From Alphaproteobacteria bacterium (GTDB lineage Bacteria; Pseudomonadota; Alphaproteobacteria; Sphingomonadales; Sphingomonadaceae), in contig JADCGM010000367.1 in NCBI GenBank assembly GCA_020249025.1, positions 1-10,128 on the forward strand: a stretch of 10,128 bases of DNA, read 5' to 3'. Of the stretch, positions 1 to 5,960 are shown piece by piece. The position numbers and the translations under genes were made by a program. Position 1 is the first letter of the stretch. The number at the start of each line of letters is the position of its first letter. The notes beneath the pieces are model-generated. The model ran no database searches. It was not told where the DNA came from and saw only the letters and a program-made list of their open reading frames with translations.

Positions 1-15
1 ACCCCGGACATGAAA

Positions 16-54
16 GAGCCCGGACGCATTCGGGGGGATGATGCGTCCGGGCTC
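16..54. terminator. Strong hairpin, probable intrinsic terminator
   Basis: A perfect 14-bp inverted repeat: GAGCCCGGACGCAT at 16-29 pairs with ATGCGTCCGGGCTC at 41-54, leaving an 11-nt G-rich loop. A short T run follows on the + side (GGTTTGG), and TTT follows on the minus side (bases 13-15 read in reverse). It could therefore end transcription in either direction, most simply that of a gene to the left of the window. The T tracts are short, so efficiency is uncertain. Confidence 0.55.
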
Positions 55-121
55 GGTTTGGACCGCGAGAGCGGGGGGCAAAGATCGCGATCCGACCCTT
101 AGAATGATCGGGGCGCGGGCG

Positions 122-163
122 GGTTCCGCATGCGGATGGAAATTTTTTCGCATGCGGCGAACC
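122..163. repeat. Inverted repeat with two CGCATGCG palindromes
   Basis: CGCATGCG occurs at 127-134 and again at 149-156, exactly 22 bp apart (about two helical turns). Each copy is itself a palindrome. The pair is flanked by GGTTC (122-126) and GAACC (159-163), so the whole block is an imperfect inverted repeat, with two extra bases on the right side. The AT-rich core (GGAAATTTTTT) stands out in very GC-rich DNA. It may be a protein-binding site or the stem of a hairpin upstream of the small gene at 236. No function is demonstrated. Confidence 0.4.
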
Positions 164-235
164 GGCGGCGGACAGCGGCGGAACAGGGGCGCGGCGGCTT
201 CGTTCGCAAAGGACCCCTTCCAGCGGAGCCCCGCC

Positions 236-475
236 ATGCCGAAGCCGCCCCCCTCCCCGCCCTCGTCCGACATCGGCGGCGTCAGCCAGTCGCGGATCGC
301 GCCCAACGATCCGCGGCGCTGGGATGCGCGGGCGCAGGCGCAGCTGGAGGCCGAGACCCGGGAGTCGGTCGGGCGTCCGGATGCTGACGGGTCGGTCGCG
401 CCGCCCAGGCGCGGAACGCCCGACGCGGCCGACATCGCCCCGGGTGGCGATCCGGGCTTCGCTGACGGGAACTAG
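236..475 (+). CDS. Small proline-rich hypothetical protein (79 aa)
   Basis: I do not recognise the family. The start at 236 was chosen because GGAG at 225-228 lies 7 nt upstream; the open frame continues upstream to about 38 but that part crosses the inverted repeat and has no ribosome site. The protein begins with a proline/serine-rich stretch (residues 2-11, PKPPPSPPSS). A short charged segment follows (about 25-45, RRWDARAQAQLEAETRE) that may be helical, and then an Asp/Gly/Pro-rich, probably disordered tail ending FADGN. There is no signal peptide, membrane segment or cysteine. Third codon positions are almost all G or C, as in the neighbouring genes, which supports coding. It precedes the PPOX-like gene by 60 nt on the same strand and may share a transcript. 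It could still be a chance ORF in GC-rich DNA. Confidence 0.5.
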   Translation: MPKPPPSPPSSDIGGVSQSRIAPNDPRRWDARAQAQLEAETRESVGRPDADGSVAPPRRGTPDAADIAPGGDPGFADGN

Positions 476-535
476 CGCCCGTTCCCGCGCGTCTGTCCGC
501 CCGTTCCGTTGCGCAGCGTAAAGGACCCCCACCCC

Positions 536-1030
536 ATGCCCGACCACGACGCCCACCCCGAAACCAAGCTCTGGGACCTCATCGAGGACATCCGCATCTG
601 CATGCTCGCCACCTCGCGCGGCGATGTCATCGAGAGCCGGCCGATGTCGGCCTATCCGGAGCGCGACGGCCGCGTGATCTGGTTCATCACCCCGCTCGAC
701 ACCGACAAGACCCACGAGATCGGCGACGGCGAGGCGGTCAACCTCGCCTTCGCCGACAAGGACGATTCGACCTATGTCGCGGTCGTCGGCCATGCCCGCG
801 TCGTGCGCGACGTCGCCAAGCAGAAAGAGCTGTGGAACGCCTTCGCCGAGGCATGGCTGCCGCAGGGGCCGGAGGCCGAGAACGTCGGGCTGATCCGCGT
901 CGATCCGGTGCGTGCGACCTTCTGGGATTCGCCCTCGAGCACCGTCGCCCAGCTCTGGGAAGTCGCCAAGGCCAACGTCACCCAGACCCCGCCCGACAAC
1001 GACGAGGTGCGCGCGGTCAACCTGCGCTAG
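536..1030 (+). CDS. Pyridoxamine 5'-phosphate oxidase-related general stress protein
   Basis: 164 aa, the usual size for the small stand-alone 'general stress protein 26' branch of the FMN-binding split-barrel superfamily. The start at 536 follows AAAGGA (520-525) at 10-nt spacing; an ATG at 509 lacks a ribosome site. The split-barrel fold covers roughly residues 13-135: an opening helix (LWDLIEDIRICMLATS), the SRPM strand at 34-37, the WFITPLDTDKTHEI segment at 49-62, the YVAVVGHARVV strand at 80-90, and a closing strand RVDPVRATFWDS at 121-132. A polar tail follows (residues 148-164). Family members bind FMN or F420-type cofactors, but for most the substrate is unknown. This protein should not be called PdxH, since it is shorter and lacks that enzyme's recognisable C-terminal region. 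It is probably cytoplasmic. ppc follows 70 nt downstream. Confidence 0.85.
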   Translation: MPDHDAHPETKLWDLIEDIRICMLATSRGDVIESRPMSAYPERDGRVIWFITPLDTDKTHEIGDGEAVNLAFADKDDSTYVAVVGHARVVRDVAKQKELWNAFAEAWLPQGPEAENVGLIRVDPVRATFWDSPSSTVAQLWEVAKANVTQTPPDNDEVRAVNLR

Positions 1031-1100
1031 CCCCGGCGGGTTGAACTTCCCGCCTGTCCCTGCGCTAACTCTGCCGGGGACAGACGGCGAAGGGGCGCAC
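1031..1100 (+). promoter_or_regulatory. ppc leader with alternative hairpins
   Basis: The 70-nt gap before ppc can pair in mutually exclusive ways. GGCGGG (1035-1040) pairs with CCCGCC (1049-1054). CTGTCCC (1054-1060) pairs with GGGACAG (1077-1083). Alternatively CCCCGGC (1031-1037) pairs with GCCGGGG (1073-1079). A 9-nt direct repeat CCTGCGCTA lies at 1021-1029, across the stop of the preceding gene, and again at 1059-1067. The ppc ribosome site GAAGGGG (1089-1095) lies just after the last stem. In GC-rich sequence some of this is expected by chance, so a regulatory role is only a suggestion. Confidence 0.25.
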
Positions 1101-3743
1101 ATGGCCGACGACCGGGAAGACCTGCGCTATCTCGGGCGGCTGCTCGGTGATGCGATCCGGCAGGCCGACGGCGTCGCGCTCTACGACCGCATCGAGGCGA
1201 TCCGCCAGGCGGCGGTCGCCGTTCACCGCGACGGCGGCGAGGAGACGCCCCGCGCGCTCGAAACCCGGCTCGACGATCTCTCGATCGACGATACGCTCGC
1301 CTTCGTGCGCGGCTTCACCCTGTTTTCGCTGCTCGCCAACATCGCCGAGGACCGGCTGGGGCGCGCCGCGCGGCCCGAGACGACGCTGGCCGGCGCGCTC
1401 GCCGGGATCGACCGGGCGGCGGCCGCCGAGCTTCTCACCGGCGCGCTGATCGCCCCGGTGCTGACCGCGCACCCGACCGAGGTGCGCCGCAAGTCGGTGA
1501 TCGACCGCGAGGCGGCGATCGCCCATGCGCTCGCCGAGCGCGACGCCGGCGCCGACCCGGCCGATGTCGAGGCCGATCTCCGCCGCCAGATCGCGGTGCT
1601 GTGGCGGACGCGGCCGCTGCGCGCCCAGCGCATCGTCGTTCAGGACGAGGTCGACACCGCCCTCTCCTACCTGCGCGGCAGCTTCCTGCCGACGATCCCG
1701 CGTCTCCACGCCGCTTGGGAAAAGCTGCTCGGCCAGCCGCTGCCGAGCTTCCTCAAGCCCGGCACCTGGATCGGCGGCGACCGTGACGGCAACCCCAACG
1801 TCACCGCCGACACGCTGCGCTATGCCATCGACAGCGCTGCGGCGACCGTGATGCAATTCTATCTGGAAGAGCTGCACGCGCTCGGCGCGCTGCTGGCGAT
1901 CTCCGAGACGCTGGCGCCGGTGACGCCCGAACTGCGCGCGCTCGCCGATGCGGGCGGCGACGCCGCGATCCAGCGCGCCGACGAGCCCTATCGCCGCGCC
2001 ATCACCGGCATCTATGCGCGCGTCGCCGCGACGCTGACCGCTCTGACCGGCCAGGCCCCGGCGCGCCCGGCGACCGTTCCGGCCGTGGCCTATCCCGACA
2101 GTGCTGCGCTGCTTGCCGATCTCGCCGTGCTGCGCGATGCGCTCGCCGCCGATCTCGGCGACACGATGAAAGGCGGCCGGCTCGACCGGCTGACCCGCGC
2201 GGTCGAGACTTTCGGCTTCCATCTGGCGACGATCGACCTGCGCCAGAACGCCGATGTCCACGGCCGCGTCGTCGCCGAGCTGCTGGCGGTCGCGGGGGTC
2301 GAGGCCGACTATCTCGCGCTCGACCGCGACGGGCGGGTCGCGGTGCTGCGCCGCGAGCTGGCGCACCGGCGGCTCCTCGCCAACCCCTATGCCGCCTACA
2401 GCGAGGAGACGGCGAAGGAGCTGGCGATCCTGCGCGCCGCCGCCGATGCCCACGCCCGCTTCGGTCCCGAGGTGATCCGCGCCTACATCGTCTCGAAGAC
2501 GAGCGGGGTCGACAACCTGCTCGAGGTCCATCTGCTGCTGAAGGAGGTCGGGCTGTTCGCGCTGGGCGCGGACGGCGCTCCCGCCTCGGAGATCATGGCG
2601 GGGCCGCTGTTCGAGACCATCGAGGATCTCGAAGCCGCGCCCGAGGTGATGACCGCCTATTTCGGCTACCCCGAGATCGCGGCGCTGGTGCAGGGGCGCG
2701 GCGGCTTGCAGGAGGTGATGGTCGGCTATTCGGACTCGAACAAGGACGGCGGCTACCTCACCTCCAACTGGTCGCTGCACGAGGGCGCGCTGGCGCTCGT
2801 CGACGTGTTCCGCCGGGCGGGCGTGCGGCTCCAGCTCTTCCATGGCCGCGGCGGCGCGGTCGGGCGCGGCGGCGGCTCGGCGTTCGAGGCGATCCGCGCC
2901 CAGCCGGCGGGCAGCGTCGGCGGCCGCATCCGCATCACCGAACAGGGCGAGGTCATCGCCTCCAAATACGGAACGCCGGGGCTGGCGGCGGCCAATCTCG
3001 AAGCGATGACGGCGGCGACCGTGCTCGCGAGCCTCACCGACAGCGCCGCGCCAGCGGCGCTGCCCGCCTATCGCGACGCCTTCGCCGAGGTCAGCGCCGC
3101 GGCCTTCCGCGCCTATCGCGGCCTCGTCTACGAGACGCCGGGGTTCAAGGACTTCTTCCGCGCCGCCACCCCCATCGCCGAGATCGCCGAGCTGAAGATC
3201 GGCTCGCGCCCGGCGTCGCGCACCAAGTCCGACCGCATCGAGGACCTGCGCGCCATCCCCTGGGTGTTCAGCTGGGCGCAGGCGCGGATCATGCTGCCGG
3301 GCTGGTTCGGATCGGGGACGGCGCTCACCAGGTTCCGCGATCCTGGCCTGTTGAAAGCGATGGCGGCGGAATGGCCGTTCCTCGGGGTGACGCTCTCCAA
3401 CCTCGAGATGGTGCTCGCCAAATCCGACATGGGCGTCGCCGAACGCTATGCCGCGCTGGTGCCCGACGCCGCGCTGCGCACCCGCATCTTCACCGCCATC
3501 CACGACGAATGGCGGCGCGCCTGCGACGCCGTGCTGACCCTCACCGGCCAGACCGCGCTCCTCGACCGCCAGCCGCAACTGGCGCGGTCGATCAAGCTCC
3601 GGCTGCCCTATATCGAGCCGCTCAATCACCTCCAGATCGAACTGATCCGTCGCTATCGAGGCGGCGATACGGACCCGAGGGTGCGCGACGGGATCCTGCT
3701 GACGATCAACGGCGTCGCGGCGGGCCTTCGGAATTCGGGGTAG
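1101..3743 (+). CDS. ppc: Phosphoenolpyruvate carboxylase
   Basis: 880 aa, close to the 883 aa of the E. coli enzyme. It carboxylates PEP with bicarbonate to oxaloacetate and phosphate (Mg2+-dependent), replenishing the TCA cycle in the cytoplasm. All family signatures are visible: LTAHPTEVRRKS with the catalytic His at residue 124, GGDRDGNPNV at 225-234, GYSDSNKDGG at 542-551, and FHGRGGAVGRGGG at 580-592. The last supplies the catalytic His581 and Arg583 and the mobile-loop Arg589. SKYGTPGLAAANLE and the C-terminal GLRNSG also match; that terminal Asn is part of the inhibitor (aspartate/malate) site in the E. coli enzyme. The start at 1101 follows GAAGGGG (1089-1095) at good spacing; the upstream open frame overlaps the previous gene and is not used. 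Nothing is missing or broken. It is probably cotranscribed with, or promoted just after, the PPOX-like gene. Confidence 0.98.
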   Translation: MADDREDLRYLGRLLGDAIRQADGVALYDRIEAIRQAAVAVHRDGGEETPRALETRLDDLSIDDTLAFVRGFTLFSLLANIAEDRLGRAARPETTLAGALAGIDRAAAAELLTGALIAPVLTAHPTEVRRKSVIDREAAIAHALAERDAGADPADVEADLRRQIAVLWRTRPLRAQRIVVQDEVDTALSYLRGSFLPTIPRLHAAWEKLLGQPLPSFLKPGTWIGGDRDGNPNVTADTLRYAIDSAAATVMQFYLEELHALGALLAISETLAPVTPELRALADAGGDAAIQRADEPYRRAITGIYARVAATLTALTGQAPARPATVPAVAYPDSAALLADLAVLRDALAADLGDTMKGGRLDRLTRAVETFGFHLATIDLRQNADVHGRVVAELLAVAGVEADYLALDRDGRVAVLRRELAHRRLLANPYAAYSEETAKELAILRAAADAHARFGPEVIRAYIVSKTSGVDNLLEVHLLLKEVGLFALGADGAPASEIMAGPLFETIEDLEAAPEVMTAYFGYPEIAALVQGRGGLQEVMVGYSDSNKDGGYLTSNWSLHEGALALVDVFRRAGVRLQLFHGRGGAVGRGGGSAFEAIRAQPAGSVGGRIRITEQGEVIASKYGTPGLAAANLEAMTAATVLASLTDSAAPAALPAYRDAFAEVSAAAFRAYRGLVYETPGFKDFFRAATPIAEIAELKIGSRPASRTKSDRIEDLRAIPWVFSWAQARIMLPGWFGSGTALTRFRDPGLLKAMAAEWPFLGVTLSNLEMVLAKSDMGVAERYAALVPDAALRTRIFTAIHDEWRRACDAVLTLTGQTALLDRQPQLARSIKLRLPYIEPLNHLQIELIRRYRGGDTDPRVRDGILLTINGVAAGLRNSG

Positions 3744-3767
3744 GGTTGGGCGCTCGATCCTGAGAGC

Positions 3768-3894
3768 CCCCCACCCTTACCCTCCCCCGGTTCGGGGGCG
3801 GGGGACAGAAGCGCTGCGCCAGGTTCTACATCGCCGGATTAAACCCGGCGGTTGCGTCCCCCGCCCCCGAACCGGGGGAGGGTAAGGGTGGGGG
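3768..3894. repeat. Perfect 39-bp inverted repeat (REP/BIME-like) between convergent genes
   Basis: The left arm 3768-3806 is the exact reverse complement of the right arm 3856-3894, separated by 49 bp that contain a small hairpin of their own (CGCCGG 3832-3837 with CCGGCG 3845-3850). Each arm also folds on itself (CCCCCG 3784-3789 with CGGGGG 3793-3798). The outer part of each arm has four G runs on one strand (right arm + strand 3874-3894; left arm minus strand 3788-3768), a canonical G-quadruplex pattern. It lies exactly between the 3' ends of ppc and the GST-fold gene. This resembles the dispersed palindromic intergenic repeats of many alphaproteobacteria and probably also acts as a bidirectional terminator or mRNA 3' end stabiliser. 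Confidence 0.85.
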
Positions 3895-3927
3895 TGCCGC
3901 AGGATATGGCGCCAGCAGCGCCCGCCC

Positions 3928-4599
3928 CTAGAAATCCAGCTTGTCGTAGTGCTGCGGCGGGGCCAGCCCCTCCATCCGGTCGGCCAGCAGCGGCCGGAAC
4001 GTCGGGCGCGACTTGATCGCCGAATACCATTGCTTGGCCCCGGCATGGCCGGTCCAGTCGACGCCGTTGAGATAGTCCGCGACCGACAGATGCGCGGCTG
4101 CCGCGATGTCGGCGAGCCCGAAGGTCGAGCCGCCGAGCCAGCGCCGGTGATCGAGCAGATATTCGATGTAATCGAGGTGATGCTCGACCGCGCGGCCCGC
4201 TGCGCGCAGCAGCGTCGCATCGGGGGACGATCGCGCGACGAGCCGCTTGAACATCCGCTCCTGGAGCAGCAGCACCCCGGCTTCGGCGAAGAACTTGGTG
4301 TCGAACCAGGCGACGAGGCGGCGCGTCTCGGCGCGCTCGGCCGGCCCCGCGCCGAGCAGCGGCGTGCGCTCCACCGTCTCCTCGAAATATTCGCAGATCG
4401 CGTTCGAATCGATGAGCGTCAGCGCCCCCGAGGTCGCGACCAGAACCGGCGTCTGTCCGGCGGGATTGAGATCGGTGAACTCGTCGCGCTTGTCCCACGG
4501 ATATTCGCGCACGAGCTCATGCGCGACGCCCTTTTCGGCAAGCGCGAAGCGCACCTTCCGCGAGAAGGGACAGAGCGGATACTGGAAAAGCTGCCACAT
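3928..4599 (-). CDS. fzlA: GST-fold protein, likely FtsZ-localised division factor FzlA
   Basis: 223 aa with the two-domain glutathione S-transferase fold. The thioredoxin-like N-terminal domain (about 1-78) carries YPLCPFSRKV (7-16), NPAGQTPVL (45-53) with the cis-Pro, and DSNAICEYFE (64-73) in the glutathione gamma-glutamyl site position. An all-helical C-terminal domain follows (about 88-205) with GLADIAAAAHLSVADYL. The tail KSRPTFRPLLADR and the final PPQHYDKLDF resemble the conserved C-terminus I recall for Caulobacter FzlA, a GST-like protein that binds FtsZ and is needed for constriction. That part is recognition from memory, not alignment. If correct, the protein acts at the division site rather than in detoxification. 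Cys10 sits where a catalytic Cys/Ser would be, so a real transferase remains the main alternative. The start at 4599 has no clear ribosome site. It lies 58 nt downstream of the reductase gene on the same strand. Confidence 0.7.
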   Translation of the reverse strand: MWQLFQYPLCPFSRKVRFALAEKGVAHELVREYPWDKRDEFTDLNPAGQTPVLVATSGALTLIDSNAICEYFEETVERTPLLGAGPAERAETRRLVAWFDTKFFAEAGVLLLQERMFKRLVARSSPDATLLRAAGRAVEHHLDYIEYLLDHRRWLGGSTFGLADIAAAAHLSVADYLNGVDWTGHAGAKQWYSAIKSRPTFRPLLADRMEGLAPPQHYDKLDF

Positions 4600-4611
4600 G
4601 ATCTGCGCCGC

Positions 4612-4639
4612 ACATTAGCGGCCCGATTCGCCGCGGCAA
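4612..4639 (-). promoter_or_regulatory. Candidate sigma-70-type promoter for the GST-fold gene
   Basis: On the minus strand, TTGCCG (4639-4634) and TAATGT (4617-4612) are separated by 16 nt. Transcription would be expected to start near 4605, only about six bases before the ATG at 4599, giving a nearly leaderless message. That fits the absence of a Shine-Dalgarno sequence before this start. The match is partial and was found by eye only. Confidence 0.3.
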
Positions 4640-4657
4640 CGGGGGAGTTCGAAGCGG

Positions 4658-5893
4658 TCAAGCCGGACCGGCGAGGTCCTTCAGCGGAACCGCGGCGTCG
4701 GCGAGCTGCGCCGGCGCAACGACCGCGCCGTCGAGCACGAGCTTGCGGCCTTGCACATAGTCCTTGGTGGCGTTGACGCAGTCGAGCGCGACGACGCGCC
4801 CGGCCTTCAGATAGACGACCGAAAAGCTCCGCGCCGCCGGATCGCCCCGCACCACCGTCGCGTCGTGCCCCGTCGACAGGCCGATCGTCTGCAGGCGCAG
4901 ATCGTACTGGTTGGACCAGAACCACGGCACCGCGTCATATTCGGCGTCGATCCCGGCGATGATCTTCGCCGCGACGCTCGCCTGATCGTTGGCGTTCTGC
5001 ACGGATTCGACACGCATTTCCGTGCCCCCGGCGAAGCGGTTGACGTGAAGCGCACAGTCGCCGACCGCGAACACGTCGGCGAGCGAGGTCCGGCAGCGGC
5101 TGTCGACGACGACGCCATTGCCGCCCTCGGCCCCCGCCGCCAGCAACGGGCCGACTTCGGGCACGATGCCGATGCCGACGATCACCATGTCGGCCGGCAG
5201 CAGCGACCCGTCGGCGAGGCGCACGCCCGTCACCCGGCCGCCCTCGCCCTCCAGCGCAGTCACCCCGACGCCCAGCCGCACGTCGACGCCATGGGCGCGA
5301 TGCTCGGCCTCGTAGAAGCGCGACAGCGCCTCGCCGGCGACGCGCGCGAGCACCCGGTCGAGCGCCTCCAGAAGCGTCACCGACTTGCCGAACTTGGTCA
5401 GCACCGCCGCCGCTTCCAGCCCGATGTAGCCGCCGCCGATGACGACGACGCGGGATACGCCCGCCAGCTCGCCGAGCATCCGGTCGACATCGGCACGGGT
5501 GCGCACGGTGTGGACGCCGGCGAGATCGCCGCCTGGGCAGGGCAGCCGCCGGGCCGCGCCGCCCGCCGCCCAGATCAGCTTGCCGTAACCGATGGTCTCG
5601 CCGTCCGCAGTCGTCACGCTGTGCGCCGCAGGATCGACCGACACCACCCGCCGGCCGGGAAGCAACGTCACCGCGCGCTCGGTCCAGAAGGCCTCGGGCC
5701 GGATGAGGATGCGCTCGAAGCTCTTGTCGCCGGCGAGATAGTCCTTCGACAGCGGCGGGCGTTCATAGGGCAGCTCGGGCTCGTCGCCGAGCAGCGCGAC
5801 CGAGCCCTCGTACTTCGACTGGCGCAGCATGATCGCTGCCTGCGCGCCGGCATGGCCCGCCCCCACGATCAGCACATCGAACCGCTGCTTCAT
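4658..5893 (-). CDS. FAD-dependent oxidoreductase, ferredoxin/rubredoxin reductase-like
   Basis: 411 aa, typical of the NAD(P)H-dependent reductases of ferredoxins, putidaredoxin and rubredoxin. The FAD-binding Rossmann motif GAGHAG is at residues 11-16, followed by the family's PYERPPLSKDYL segment (42-53). The NAD(P)H-binding GGGYIG is at 153-158. The second FAD motif VFAVGDCA is at 274-281. The C-terminal reductase domain starts near 320 with WFWSNQYDLRLQTIG. It is a soluble flavoprotein that would pass electrons one at a time to a small iron-sulfur protein for an oxygenase or biosynthetic enzyme. No such partner is in this window. The start at 5893 was chosen over an ATG at 5926 because GGGGAG (5908-5903) lies 9 nt upstream and the sequence then begins right at the Rossmann strand. 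The redox partner and substrate pathway cannot be told from the sequence. Confidence 0.88.
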   Translation of the reverse strand: MKQRFDVLIVGAGHAGAQAAIMLRQSKYEGSVALLGDEPELPYERPPLSKDYLAGDKSFERILIRPEAFWTERAVTLLPGRRVVSVDPAAHSVTTADGETIGYGKLIWAAGGAARRLPCPGGDLAGVHTVRTRADVDRMLGELAGVSRVVVIGGGYIGLEAAAVLTKFGKSVTLLEALDRVLARVAGEALSRFYEAEHRAHGVDVRLGVGVTALEGEGGRVTGVRLADGSLLPADMVIVGIGIVPEVGPLLAAGAEGGNGVVVDSRCRTSLADVFAVGDCALHVNRFAGGTEMRVESVQNANDQASVAAKIIAGIDAEYDAVPWFWSNQYDLRLQTIGLSTGHDATVVRGDPAARSFSVVYLKAGRVVALDCVNATKDYVQGRKLVLDGAVVAPAQLADAAVPLKDLAGPA

Positions 5894-5960
5894 CGGCCGT
5901 CGCTCCCCGTTGTCCGGCGCTTCCATAGCGCGCCGGGCGCGGCAGGGAAGCCCGGGCCGG

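Noticed and set aside
77..105. TAGAAT (100-105) as a -10 box upstream of the small ORF
   Set aside because: No acceptable -35 hexamer lies 16-18 bp upstream, and a single six-base match is not enough.
912..1100. Upstream extension of the ppc frame into the PPOX-like gene
   Set aside because: It has Arg/Pro-rich shadow composition, while ATG 1101 has a good ribosome site and gives the normal PEP carboxylase length.
1065..3629. 854-codon open frame on the minus strand, opposite ppc
   Set aside because: It is antisense to a complete, motif-verified ppc. Its Arg/Gly/Ala/Asp-rich translation looks like a reverse-frame shadow produced by GC-rich codon use, and no domain is recognisable.
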